A DNA stretch of 64,000 bases from Astrothelium macrocarpum (lineage: Eukaryota > Ascomycota > Dothideomycetes > Trypetheliales > Trypetheliaceae). The notes beneath the pieces are model-generated. The model was not told the DNA's origin, did not search any database, and saw only the letters and a list, made by a program, of their open reading frames with translations. Both the position numbers and the translations under genes were made by a program. The DNA lies in contig JAGEMR010000016.1 in NCBI GenBank assembly GCA_021030915.1, positions 124,001 to 188,000 on the forward strand, read 5' to 3'. How positions within the stretch are numbered: position 1 is the stretch's first letter; every line of letters begins with the position of its first letter. This document shows positions 47,701-59,246 of this stretch, one piece after another.

Positions 47701-48221
47701 GCGCGGAAACGTCTGGAGCGTTGTTGATTCATTTTCGCGCGTGGTGCAACTCCATCTACATGTCAAGAATATTAGTAACCGTGTGATGGGAATGAAATGG
47801 TGAAGGAAAGAATGCATACCTCTCTTAGCGACGAATTGTATAGGAATACTAGAGCCGTCTCCAAGAGAGGTAATGTGCACAAGGACATCTTGTGCTACTT
47901 GTGACTTTACATACCGACCGCAATCATCAACAGCTTCCTCGGTCTAACCATATGCACGACTCTGTCGGTGTATTTGAAAATTTCAACCATCATCTCTTCT
48001 TCGGTTTCAGGCGCTGGCTTGTCCTCAGGATGAGAACATGGATGTACGATTCCATTCATATCAAGATACAAGTTGTCCATCTCTTCTCCATTTGGATTCG
48101 GTTGGGTACAGTCCACCGGACAGACAGCGCCATCGATGGTGCGCGGGCGTTCTTCAATGACGGGCGAGATAATTTTGGGATACTTCTGCGAGAGCCAACG
48201 AAACAGTGCTGGAACACCCAT
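44767..48221 (-). CDS. rat1: Rat1 / Xrn2, nuclear 5'-3' exoribonuclease
   Basis: Rat1 degrades 5'-monophosphate RNA and drives RNA polymerase II termination and rRNA maturation in the nucleus. Exons 48221-47915, 47755-45583 and 45523-44767 give 1078 residues. MGVPALFRWLSQKYPKI and DMNGIVHPCSHPED carry active-site acidic residues; DGVAPRAKMNQQRSRRF spans the first intron; ISDATVPGEGEHKIMEFIRS and YGLDADLIMLGLATHEPHF complete the XRN core. A CCHC zinc knuckle, CKICGQTNHKTEEC, is typical of Rat1 and absent from Xrn1. The C-terminus has RGG boxes and GGQ/YGG repeats. Intron 1 is 159 nt, long for this window. It is divergent from uso1. Confidence 0.96.
44905..45060 (-). repeat. Gly/Gln/Tyr tandem repeats in Rat1 C-terminus
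   Basis: The coding strand repeats short units giving GGQ, YGGQ and GQRY motifs about a dozen times. It is an RGG/YGG low-complexity tail, a typical RNA-binding or condensate-forming sequence. Confidence 0.75.
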
Positions 48222-48771
48222 GGTAGCGATTTGGCAGCCTTCAACAGGTTAGGTAATATAGGTATATAGAATTGAAAGTGTGAAAGAGGGGACACTGAGA
48301 AATGTTCCTTAGTGTGCAAATCGCGGCGTTCGATACTAAGTGGAGATGCAAAGAATGAAGACTTCAAGAGAGCAACACACGCAGCGTCCCGTAAATGAAT
48401 TAGAAGACAAAGAATGTATGCATAGCTTCCGCAAGAACGTTGACACCAAGTTGGCTTTGAGGCAGCTGGAGGTGCAAAGGACTGGCTCTTGTTCGATGGA
48501 TGAGGAACTCGAGATCGGAAGTCGGAGGTTGGAGGCTTAAGTCGGAGCGCGGAGGAACGGAATAGGCAAAATTACAATCAATACGCTATACATGGTTCGA
48601 TATGATACACATGATACGGCCACCTTCAACCTCCGACATTCGACTTTTGGCCTAAAAATATCTCTTTTCATGGCTCAGCCTCAGAGCGTGAGTCACTTGA
48701 TGGCATGGGCCTCCCCTTGAATACTACCCGTCTCTCCCTAATCGCTTCCCCTGTGGCCCGAGCATGCTGAG
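48222..48771. promoter_or_regulatory. Divergent upstream region of rat1 and uso1
   Basis: 550 bp between outward start codons, holding both promoters and leaders. No specific element is claimed. Confidence 0.45.
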
Positions 48772-51700
48772 ATGTTGCGCATGCTTGAAGCTCAAGCTCC
48801 AGCCAAACAGACGGCCACAGATACAATCCATACCCTGAGCGGTAGGCTGAACAATGCCACCCTGCTCGAGGACCGACGCGCTGCCATTCTCGGTTTGCGC
48901 AGTTTTGCCAAGGAGTATCCCGCCTCGGTAGCCTCTGGAGCACTCCGTGGCCTCATTGGGAGTCTAACGAAAGATGGGGACGACGTGGATACCATCAAGG
49001 TGGTTTTGGAGACTCTTCTTATGCTATTCAATCCCGATGAGCGAAGTGTATGTTTGCCGAATATCAGGTCAGAGAAGTGGACGCTGAACAAGTGGTAGCC
49101 GGAGGCATCAGACGACATCGCTTTGTGGTTAGCCGATGAATTTACTCAGGTACATTGCATCTTCCAAGGCTTCAATCCGGTACTGAGCTGAAATCAGCGG
49201 CAAGATAACATCACCATACTCCTAAACCTACTCGAAACCCCAGACTTTTATCCTCGCCTCTATTCATTACAATTAATTACCGCTATTTGCTCTGCACGGC
49301 CAGAAAGAACACAAGAATGCATCCTTTCTGCACCTCTAGGCACCACGAGACTGGTCGCGTTACTTGATGATCCCAGAGATGCTGTCCGTAATGGTATCAA
49401 CTACCTAACTGCCATTACTCCAACTTACTAACCACATCGGTCCTTTAGCCGGTCTGTTACTCTGTACCGACCTTACCGAGTCATCCATCGAACTCCAGAA
49501 GCTAGTCGCTTTCGAAAATGCCTTCGAACGGGTATTCAGACTGATCGAGTCGGAGGGTTCCGTACTCCAGGGAGGCATAATCATACAAGACTGTTTATCA
49601 TTACTTGCGAATCTCATACGTGGAAATCCATCAAATCAATCACTCTTCCGTGAGACTGGATGTGTAAAGAAGATTCTCGAAATCTTGCCGGGGGGATCAA
49701 GAGATGGAACACCGCGGGACGAAGACGACGATGGAGATTTCTTAAACCCGCAAAAGGGAAAGAACATTTGGGGCCTGCTAGCAGTCCTTCGCATGTTCTT
49801 TGTGCAAGGCAGCATCAGCTCTCGGCCAAACTCTGAAGCTTTTCAAAAACATAGCTTTCTCCAACGAGCTCTGCATCTTGCATTCAGTACAAAGTGGGAA
49901 AGTCCGATTCGAGCAGAGGTCAGAAACTTGGTTTTTACTTTTAATGTCTGTGCTGACCAGTTTTCCAGGCCCTTTACACATGCGCAGACATGATACGTGG
50001 TAACGCAAGACTTCAAGAAGGATTCGCTCAGCTGCAGGTCAACATGACTACGAACCAAGCTTCCCAAAATGGTACACTGCAAGCGAACGGAGTTTCAAAG
50101 GTTTACGTGATTGATGCATTGCTTGACCTAACACTTCGTCCGTCATCAACAGAGCTATACAACAGTCGTTTTGCCGCATATGAATGCTTAAAAGCTTACG
50201 CTTACGGTCACGCGGCAATTCGTCTTCATTTTCTTCGCAGAGCCATCGATGGTCATACCTCTGGTGAAGACGAGACGGCGAATGTACTCACTACTTTAAT
50301 GCATGGACCTCCTGGATCATGGTCTTCCAATCCCTATGGATCTTGGTTTGCAGCTGTGCTTGTGCTCAATTTGATCTTTGATGACCCTGAAGCAAAGGCT
50401 CTTCTAATGGGCGTGGCAGAAGGTGACGCAGAGAGTGGCGAAGAAGTGGTAACGTGCATTCAAGCGATTACGTGCAACCTCATTGATTGCATGCAAAGGG
50501 AGCAAGATCAGAGAATTACAATGGGCTACCTCATGCTGCTTTCTAGCTGGCTATTTGATGATAATGGCGCAGTCAATGATTTCCTAGGGGAAGGAAGCAG
50601 CCTTCAAAGTCTAGTACAAGCAGCTTCGCGTACGACAGATGATGACCACATGGTCATTCGCGGTCTCTGTGCCAGTCTACTTGGTATAGTCTACGAATTC
50701 TCTACAAAAGACTCTCCGATCCCTAGACGAACTCTTCATCCAATGCTCACAACTAACCTCGGTCGCGAACGCTACATTGATGCTCTCAAAAATCTTCGTC
50801 GTCACCCTCTCGTTCGCGACTTTGAAATTTCTCCCCAAGGTACTTCGTCTCTGGCAATTTCCTCCACTCTGCCATCCGTCTACTTCGACCCTCTATTTAT
50901 GGATTTCCTAAAGGATAACTTTAGTCGCCTGATTCGCGCCGTTGATCGCGATCCAGGAATCGAGATTCATCCCTCATCTAGTGCCACTACTGGCATTGAT
51001 CGAGACGCCCTTGACGAACTCCGCACCGAGCTCGACTTACGCATCGAAGCACTACAAAAGGCCGAAAGCGATATACTGAGTTTAGAAAGCAAGCTTAACC
51101 AAGCCCATGCCGAGCACAAGCGCGCACAGGAAACAAGCATGGCAGAAGTAGCCCGAATCAAAAACATCAACGACGCCCTCCAAAAAGGCCACGAGATCGA
51201 AATCGAAAAGATCCAACAAGGCCACCGAGCCAGCACCGAATACCTGCAAGATCAGCACGGCAAAGAAACCGAAGCACTCCAAGCCCAACTCCAGCAAGCC
51301 TCGTCCCGCGTCCAGCACATCGAACACGACCTCCACGACCAACTCCAGCGCGCCCAAAGCGACCTCGACCGCTGGAAATCCGCGCACGCCGACATCCAGC
51401 GCGAGCGGGACACCGCGCGCGCCGACCTCGCCGCCGCGCACCGCAGCGCCGGCGACGCGCAGCGCGACCGCGACGACGCGCGCCGAGCCACCGACGAGCT
51501 GCGGGCCACGGCTGCCGAGCAGGCGAGGCAGGCCGCGCGCCTGAGCGAGCTAGAGCACGAGCGCCAGCGGCTTACGTCGGAGCTGGCGGATGCGCGGGTG
51601 CAGATCGGCGAGCTGCAGACCGTGGCTGCGGAGCATGCGGGGGCGCGGACCGAGGCGGAGACGCGGGTGGCAGGGGTGCGTGCGGAGCTGGCCGGGAGGG

Positions 51701-52078
51701 ATCGCGAGCTGACGGGCGTCAAGCAGAGGGTGCGGGAGGTGGAGGAGGAGAGGAAGGCGGTGCAGGGCGAGTTGGATGAGATGTTGATGGTGATGACGGA
51801 TTTGGAGGAGAAGCGGGTGAGGGATAAAGTGAGTCTCGCGGGCTTTGATTTTGGGAGCGTGCAATGTGTGCTGACAGTGATGGCAGAAACGGTTGAAAGC
51901 ACTGGGGGAGGAGGTGTCTGATGGAGACGACGAGGACGAAGAGGAGGGGGAGGATGGGGAGGAGAGCGGAGAGCTGGATGGAGAGCGGGAGGGAGGAGAG
52001 GATGCAGGAGAGGATGGGGAGGAGGGGGAGGGGGAGGGGGAGGGGGAGGGGGATGCGAAGGATGACGATATAGATTAA
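48772..52078 (+). CDS. uso1: Uso1 / p115 vesicle-tethering protein
   Basis: Uso1 tethers ER-derived COPII vesicles to the Golgi. Exons 48772-49047, 49099-49149, 49198-49393, 49449-49918, 49969-51828 and 51887-52078 give 1014 residues. The armadillo-type head is clear: EAQAPAKQTATDTIHTLSGR, EDRRAAILGLRSFAKEYPAS, ASDDIALWLADEFTQ and FYPRLYSLQLITAICSARPE. The USO1 head continues to LPSVYFDPLFMDFLKDNF. A ~270-residue coiled coil rich in Glu/Gln/Arg/Ala follows, and an acidic tail ends in alternating Gly-Glu. The tail is shorter than in budding yeast, as is usual for filamentous fungi. The coiled-coil part near 51300-51800 switches sharply to GC-rich codons. Confidence 0.93.
52021..52052. repeat. 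GGGGGA-type microsatellite in uso1 3' coding end
   Basis: Tandem six-base units encode an alternating Gly-Glu run in the acidic tail. It is likely length-variable. Confidence 0.75.
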
Positions 52079-52966
52079 GCATGTGGAGCCTTCTGTTGAA
52101 ATTATGTTCCAATTACAAGAAATGTTTGAAGCCACAACAACACCTTCTGCACGAATCGTGCCTCAAATCACAGGTTAATGCTGAATGTCGCAGCACCTAG
52201 TACATGTTAGACCTCATCTTGCGAGCGAAAACGCCTACCTTTCGCTAGCGATTAGTCTTAGCTCTTTCTTCTATAAGAGGCAAGAATCCTCACCCGCTTA
52301 TATACTTTTGACTCTTACAGGGATATTGGAAGTAGCGGGGAGATCACATAGCTTTTATTTTGTTTTTGTCTTTTTTTTTTTTTTGCAATCTTCAGGAGAA
52401 TATGTGCGGAGACCTCAAGAAGTCCAAAGTCCTGGTGTTCTACCTCTCATAAGGTATCTAACGAACTGTAATGGCAGGAAGCCTCTCAAAAAATCGGTAT
52501 TCTTGTTTGAAGTCATGGGCTACAGACAGATCCACTTCTTTCGGTCCCCAACAGCAATATCTGCGAGTCCACGGCACAGGATTATCATCCCACGGTTGGA
52601 CCAACTAGGATCATCTGCAGTCTAAGTCAGCCTTAGGCGGGCATCACCTTGCATGATCGATCCCAGCTCCCCGCACAGCCATAGCTTCACTCTTACCTAC
52701 CCGGGAAGCGGGCCTTAATTTATGGTGTATCACCTTGTACATGGTAAGATGCAAAGTTCGTCATCACGGAAAGGAGGGTCTTTCCGAACTTGCAGAAACT
52801 ACTGTCAAGAATCCGGACGAGAGGATATATTGAATGCCGCATCGTCCCTTTGCTACAGCAACCTCCCGGCGTAAAGCTTATTGTATTTCAGCACTGACTG
52901 AGCATCTGGAAGACAAATTTCACAAATTATTCGAATACTTCTAGTACGATTTATCCTTTCTTAACA
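52079..52966. other. Intergenic region, left border of accessory island
   Basis: About 890 bp between uso1 and the O-methyltransferase gene. It contains a run of about fourteen T near 52371. The open frame at 52185-52625 has no recognisable motif. No gene is called. Confidence 0.45.
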
Positions 52967-54371
52967 ATGGTTGCCGAATCAGCCATGCAGTCACTTGTCC
53001 GTAACATTCAGGAAGCAACGACGAACTTCGAGAAAGGCGAACCCAACGGACTTGAACAAGTTCAAAATGCTCTTGAGTCCTTGCGACGGGCTGTGGAGCC
53101 TCCTCATGTTCAGATAATGCAGCAGGGATTCCGCGTATGTTGATACCTGTTCTTGTTTTGTCCCTTGAAAATAGCTGACTTTACAAGACCATCCAAAATC
53201 TTTGCTTGTTCATGGCCCTAGAAATGGGACTCCTAGGTGCCTTAAGCTCGAGTCCGAGCAAGTCATTCACTGCGGATGATTTCGCATCATTGAGTGGGTA
53301 CGACAAGCAGCTCATCGGTCAGCCTTCTCCACAATCTGATTTTGTTCTCGCGCTCAACGGCATTAAGTGAGGGTAATGCGAATGATAACTGCAATCAACT
53401 TTGCCGATGAGGTAGACTTTCAGACATACAAAGCCAATGATGTGACGATCGCTCAGATGGATGATGGCTGGCTAGGATTACTGCAGATAACGTAAGGCAG
53501 CGAAGATCTGATGACGTTCCATCTCCTAATGTCACTGCAGGACCGAATGGGCACAGTCTTACGGCGGACACGCTCGCGAATATCTTCGACAAAACAAGCC
53601 TTGCGACTTGAATTCCACGAAGTCGTTGTACGATTTTGCGCACGGAGAACCCATTTGGGAGACAATGAGGAAGGATGCCGCTTGGAAGAAAGCATTCGAC
53701 GATGCCATGGGTGTTCGCACGAATATTTCTGCCGCGGCGTGGTATGAGAAGTTTCCAGCACGGTCGCGAATAGACGAGCTCAAAGCTAAAACAGCAAGCA
53801 AGCCTGTGATAGTCGATGTTGGTGGTAATCAAGGCGCTGATTTGCAAAGATTTGCAACAGAGAACGCAGATTTGGATTGCGAATTAGTCCTCCAAGACCT
53901 CCCAGAGACCATCAAAAATGTTCCAGCAGGACTTGACCCAAGAATAAAGCCAGCAGCTCTCGACATCTTCACTCCTCAGCCAGTCAAAGGTATGAATACT
54001 TCTTCCGCACGGGGTTACTGTGAATTAGTGACTGATCCTTGCCAGGGGCTACGTTTTATCATATGAAATCCATCTTACACGATTTCAACGATGTGAACAG
54101 TGTCGAAATACTATCGCAAACGGCGAAAGCGATGACCAGTGGTTCAACCTTGCTCATCCATGACAGGGTTCTCGCTGACCGCAATGAGACCGTAATTAAG
54201 ACGAACTTCGATGGCTTAATGATGACGTTGTTATGCGGCAGCGAAAGGACATACGCCCAATGGCAGGGATTATTGGCAGCAGTACGGCCCCCACTGAGAA
54301 TGGTTAATGTCTGGTCTTCGCCAAAAGATGCGCAATCGGTCGTTGAAGCGGTTCTCGCAGATCCAGCTTGA
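52967..54371 (+). CDS. SAM-dependent O-methyltransferase, family 2 (COMT-like)
   Basis: Enzymes of this fold methylate hydroxyl groups of small molecules and are common in fungal secondary metabolism. Five exons, 52967-53134, 53188-53317, 53368-53491, 53541-53989 and 54046-54371, give 398 residues. An N-terminal dimerisation/winged-helix part (LCLFMALEMGLLGALSS, FTADDFASLSGYDKQLIVRV) precedes the SAM site VIVDVGGNQGADLQRFA and LVLQDLPETI. YHMKSILHDFND holds the expected catalytic-base His (ILHD), followed by GSTLLIHDRVLAD. The glycine motif reads GGNQG rather than the usual GGGxG. No other biosynthetic gene is nearby, so it is a lone tailoring-type enzyme. The substrate is unknown. The exon 3/4 junction is the least certain. 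Confidence 0.82.
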
Positions 54372-54921
54372 GACCTCCGAACTATATAGAGCTCCGTCAG
54401 TGCTTTAGGGCCGAGAGTGTTGAAGTAGTGACGAAAAGTCATGAGATGATGTTGTTGAAGGCTAGGTTCCTCGGAGAGGGACAGGACGGCTCTGTACTCC
54501 ACCAAGCTAGTACCAATGTGGTAATGGCAACCAAAGCAGAGTGGCTTCCTTCAACAGAGAGCACCTCTCTAGTAGTATTGAGAATAGGACGAAAAACAAT
54601 GCAAGATTGTATTGTTCTTTTCCACATTGAGACATGTCTAATTACAAAGTATTTAACTTTCCTCACCGCTACATTTTAGCTTTTCTGGGTAGATTCCGGT
54701 CAGGTCAAATTAGCTCAGATCACCTTCGCTACAGCCCAAGCTAGCTTTGGTATAGCTCTCCCCCATGCAGACTTGCAACCATTGCAGCAACCCCACAAGA
54801 CTTGTATGATATGAATGACAACTTTCGCTGATGTAGTTACGTATGGAGCATCTCGTGTAGAATTTGTTTCACCAATTTGCATGTGTAGATCAGTAATCTT
54901 ATGTGGTCCTGTCGGCTCTCC

Positions 54922-54961
54922 ATGGCTCTGCCACAGAACAGTGCAGAGTCAGCAGAGCCAT
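54922..54961. repeat. Perfect 10-bp hairpin with 20-nt loop
   Basis: ATGGCTCTGC at 54922-54931 is exactly reverse-complemented at 54952-54961. It lies 42 bp left of the larger inverted repeat. Confidence 0.7.
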
Positions 54962-55002
54962 ACAAATGTCGCGTTATTCGGCCTCGTTTGGCAAATCCTC
55001 GG

Positions 55003-55440
55003 ATAAGTCGGATGAGGTGGAAATGGCCGACCCCCCGATATGGCCCGTAACATCTCGCACCAAATTCGTCCTGTTCCACATCCCTGTAATGTCGATAGCC
55101 ACTGGCTTGATTCAAGTGAAAATCTGATGTATCATAGAAGTAACTCTAAAAAACTCATGTTCACAATTTGAAATCAGTAACTCAATTAGTTATGGTGCTA
55201 TCTTGATTTGGAGTTTTCACTAAGTAAAAATTTTCATTTAGGATATCTCGTTTAATTTCGAATATTTTCTTCTCGTATCCATAGCTCAAGCTTCTTCAAT
55301 ACATTGCTATCAGCCATTGAAATTTTATCCAAATTGAAATCGTGACTGTTGAGTTTGCAGGGGTGTGGAATAGGACGATTTGGTGTGAGATGTTACGGGC
55401 CATGTCAGGGGGTAGGCCATTTCCACCTCATCCGACTTAT
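55003..55440. repeat. Large inverted repeat (~84-bp arms, 271-bp AT-rich spacer)
   Basis: The left arm 55003-55086 and right arm 55358-55440 are reverse complements with about six mismatches and one single-base indel. Five of the six mismatches are C/T or G/A transitions. The spacer is AT-rich and has no open frame. The layout fits a small non-autonomous DNA element (MITE-like foldback) or a collapsed palindrome; target-site duplications are not obvious. The transition bias could reflect repeat-induced point mutation. Confidence 0.8.
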
Positions 55441-56102
55441 ACTTCCTCTGGCGGTTACCATGGCCTGATCATGGCCGGGCCACAGGTCTTGGTTCGTACC
55501 AGGTAGCAGATCCATTCCCATTATGCTGGAATAATAAGCACTGGCCCGAATCTGGGCCTCGAACGAGGACGGGAGAACGCTCGATTAGCGCCAACATATT
55601 TCAATAACGCTTTGAATAGCAATATTTGATACTCTGAGTACGTACATAAGTTCTGTGCGTGAAACTGCGAAGAAGCGTTGAGTAGAGCTAATCCTTGCAG
55701 CAAGATCCCGGACCTTTTCAGATGCAGAGCATCTCCAACGACACGCGCTAGACTTTCGATCTGTGACTTCTGCGACGAGCGCGACTGGATCGTATACTAC
55801 CGCTTTAACGCTCTCCGCCCCGTTCTCGAAACGGCCGCCGTCCTTCTTAGCCGACTGAGCTGTGAACTGGCCGCGATGGAAACCCGTGGCGACCATCCTT
55901 ACCCTTCCCCGATTCCCCCTTCCTCTATTGATCTTGCTGCGTTGCACCTCTCGGTTGTGTCGATATTCGTACAAATATGATCGCGGAGCAATAGCAACAA
56001 CCAACCCGACTACATTTTCTTCATTTGCTAATTAGTGTCGCCCCAAATTGGAACATGCTTGTATCTCTCACGTAGCGAGAGACGACCTTCACTATTTTAA
56101 TA

Positions 56103-58127
56103 ATGGCCACTTTCGAAGATGTTGTGACCACAACACAGCCAAAGGCTGGCCAGCTTTGCACGGCTTGTGCAAGTTTGATTCCAGGAGAGCACATTGTACC
56201 ACTGGACTTCAAGGATTGGGGTACATTGAAATCTCTCGGCTCTTCCGCTCAGTCGTGCTCTCTGTGTGCAACGATTCTATCTGGATGGCAGAACTGGCTT
56301 GAAGCAAGTCGTGAAGACAAGGAGGATATCGACGAAACCACAATTGATGAATGTCCGTTGAGGTTAACACTCACACCATCTCAATTGTATGAATCTGGAG
56401 TTTCATCAAACACGCTCGTAGCAATTCTGTGTACCGGAGTATTCTTATATCCGCCCTACTTCTTTGTCATGGGGTGCGAATCAGAAGGTATGTTGTCCTT
56501 ATGCCAATAGGCTCGAACCTAATCTTCACATTCAGTCTGCTGTGCAACTTTGCCCATCTGGAAATCATTTCCTACAAAGATTGATGAAAAGCTCGAAAGG
56601 ATGAGAACCTGGCTTCGAGTCTGCCAATCAAGCCATTCCGACTGTAAACCGAAGACGGGCGACCTGCCCACCAGATTGATCGAAGTTGGATCCCAGAATG
56701 GACGGGAACCTCGACTGGTCTACAGCAATGACTTGACAGAGCAACACACAGAGTATGCTGCTCTTAGCTACTGTTGGGGAGACACCCTTCCAATCTGCAC
56801 GACCAAGGCGACGGAAACAGAACACCGCATACGGATCCCGTACTGTACTCTTCCTCGGACTTTCCGGGATGCTATTGCTATTGCCCGAGTACTTCAACTC
56901 TCTTATATTTGGATTGACGCCCTTTGTATCATCCAAGATGACCATGCGGACTGGGAAAAGGAGGCCGCTAGGATGCAACAGATCTATTCAGGAAGTACGC
57001 TCACAATCGCTGCGAGCGGCGCGAAAGATACTTCTGCAGGCTTCTTTGCCCACGAAACTCCACGATTCCGATCTGCTTCAGTTCCGTTCGAGCGAGCTCA
57101 CTTTACTTTTGACAACTCCGCTACTGGCAAAACGATGATTGTCCAGGTACAAAACCGAGGAAACATGGATGACGGTATGAATCCGATCCTACAAACAAGA
57201 GGATGGACTCTTCAAGAGAGCGTACTATCACACCGCATTGTCCAATGCATTAACTCTGAGCTCTACTGGCGCTGCAATCAAGGTTGTCAGAGTGAAAGTG
57301 GAGTGTTACTCCCTCCTACTGCGAACTTGTCCTGGAATGTGCCTGTGTTGGATTTGAAGGATGTGTCTGGCTCGCACAAAACATGGCAGAAATTAGTAGA
57401 AGACTATTCTGGTCGTGCGTTTACCTTTCGAAAGGACCGACTACCAGCTATGGCTGGCCTTATCAGCTACTTTCAGGAAGCAAACAACGATTTGCCATGC
57501 CTTGGAATGTGGAACAGAACTTTCCATCAAGATCTTGCCTGGATGAGGATATGGCGTCTTGGCAAGCACGCTTCATCTGACACCGAATGGAACTTCCCCT
57601 CCTGGACGTGGCTTTCTTGTCCAGTGCGGGTCATATTCGAACTAGCAGCGCCGGGATTCAGAGAAATACCAATGACTGTGGACAACCACGTCAAGGTCAT
57701 AGACTGGCACGTGTCCTGGCAAGGGCATCCATTTGTATCGAAGCTCAAATCGACACGGTTGCTTATCGAGGGCCCAGTTCAAGAGTTATTCATTGAAATC
57801 CCAGCTGAAGCTAAGGTACACAATCCACCATACTGCATCATCAATAACAAAGTCTCAAATGATTCCAAATTCCCGCTCCCGTGGCGGAGTACAGTTCAAT
57901 TTGATGGGGAAGAATGGAAGCCCGCAAAAACGTGGACTTGCCTGCTCTTGAAGAGTGCAATATACCCCGACGAACAAGGGAAGCATAGAGATTATACGTT
58001 CTTATTAGTTGAGCCTCTGTCTTCTGGTCCTGAGCTTGGTACATTCAGAAGAGTCGGCATTGGCATATCGAGGGATGATAGCAATGCCTTCAGTTCAGCT
58101 GTTCAGCGAACCTTCCAAATGGTCTAA
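56103..58127 (+). CDS. HET-domain protein (heterokaryon-incompatibility type)
   Basis: HET domains act in fungal nonself recognition and programmed cell death. Exons 56103-56487 and 56536-58127 give 658 residues. The N-terminal ~120 residues have a CTAC...CSLC cysteine pair pattern typical of the leader of these proteins. The HET block is complete: YAALSYCWGD, LPRTFRDAIAIARVL, YIWIDALCIIQDD, DWEKEAARMQQIYSGSTLTI and TRGWTLQESVLSHRIVQ. The C-terminal half (~350 residues) has no recognised domain; FPSWTWLSC is typical of the family. The gene is intact, next to an inverted-repeat element and a dead methyltransferase gene, an arrangement common in accessory regions. Confidence 0.92.
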
Positions 58128-58334
58128 CAGGCCCTTGACTACTCGAAAATGAGAAATCCTGAAGGCTGTACTCTTTGTATTTGAAAGCATCGTTCCGCTA
58201 GATTTCATTATAGTTAGTCGTTCGTCGCTGACGATGGGGCAGGGTTGGAATTCCCCGACGGTGATACTAATTTTCGAGCTTATCAATTAAAGGCCACCTC
58301 TGTGAACGGTTCAGGCAGACAGTGCCTGTCTAAC

Positions 58335-59246
58335 ATGGTGAAGACGATTGCCGAAGAGATGGATTCCGAAACTTCCATGTTTGGTTTTATAGAGAGGCAG
58401 TCAAAGGCTTTCGATTAGTGCATGGCATCTTGCGGCTTTCTGGTATACCTTTTGCACATATCGCCAGTACGTGTCGCTGACGCTGTTACACTTCCAGCAG
58501 ACGAAGGCGGCTACCGGGTTCTTCTGTTATCAGATGGGCCTAATCCTTACATTAGCCTTGCATTTGCCGACATTACAATGCATGCCGCAGAATTCGGAGC
58601 CAAGAACATGCCAAAAGATCACCTCAAAACACATGAGCTACGAGCTTCATGGCCAGATACGAAGTATTCATACAATCTTGTGATATACCCTGCCCAGTCT
58701 CTGCAAACAGGGGACGTGCCCGAGGATAGGGAATTGTGCGAGTAACCACGTTTGTTTAACTCTCAGTCTTCAATGCACTTCAGAAAGTGCGGGTTGGCGG
58801 GACTATCATAACTCTTCTCTAAACACGCTATATATGGGGTACATTCGCGCTCTTTCGAGAGTTCACTGAATTTTCGGACTTAGTTGTGTTCAAACCAATG
58901 AACTTCCATGCCGAAAAGTCATCGTTCTTCAAGGTCGCGAAGAATGTTCGCCCCCAAAGTCTGGAAGCCACTGACGCTGTAGAGGGCTTTGAAAGACGTC
59001 GTATTTGTTGTACTTCTCTTGACAAGTTGCAGGACGCCTAAGACGTAGCGAAGGACGAAGCGGGGGGAGAAGCGGAGGACGATGTTGAAGATGAGGACAC
59101 TGAGGAGACATCGCGAGACTTTTAGTAGACAAGGGGTAGCCATAGAGCCGCCTCTAAGCAACGCACAATTGCGATATAAGATTATACGCTTGATGCAGCC
59201 TACGTGGGTTGTTCAAAATACCGCTTTAATATTGCAAGGTAGATGA
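58335..59246 (+). pseudogene. Dead FtsJ-like SAM-dependent methyltransferase gene
   Basis: Pieces of one protein lie in order on the plus strand but in shifting frames. The SAM-site segment has a stop (TAG 58416-58418) and reads MASCGF where a glycine-rich motif is expected. Then VTLPADEGGYRVLLL, FADITMHAAEFGAKNMPKDH and YNLVIYPAQSLQT follow until TAA at 58743. After a frame change come NALQKVRVGGTIITLL, a stop at 58820, then FREFTEFSDLVVFKPMNFHA and KSSFFKVAKNVRPQ, and a stop at 59039. After another frame change comes YKIIRLMQPTWVVQNTALIL. I recall this order from fungal FtsJ-like methyltransferases (GGTxxxLLHK, SSFYxVAxNV, LxxPxWxxQ). The expected LLHK site is exactly where the second stop falls. 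At least three stops and two frame changes mean it cannot make the enzyme. Family identity is from memory of conserved motifs. Confidence 0.75.

Larger units (their letters stand above)
54372..56102. other. Intergenic region with inverted repeats
   Basis: 1.7 kb without a supported gene. It contains a short hairpin at 54922-54961 and a large inverted repeat at 55003-55440, listed separately. The spacer of the large repeat is strongly AT-rich. Confidence 0.55.

Noticed and set aside
51252..52112. 286-residue minus-strand frame rich in Ser/Arg/Pro
   Set aside because: Antisense of the uso1 coiled coil and Gly-Glu tail; low-complexity composition only.
55480..55520. GGTTCGTACC stretch resembling a tRNA T-arm
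   Set aside because: No acceptor stem, D-arm or anticodon arm can be folded around it.
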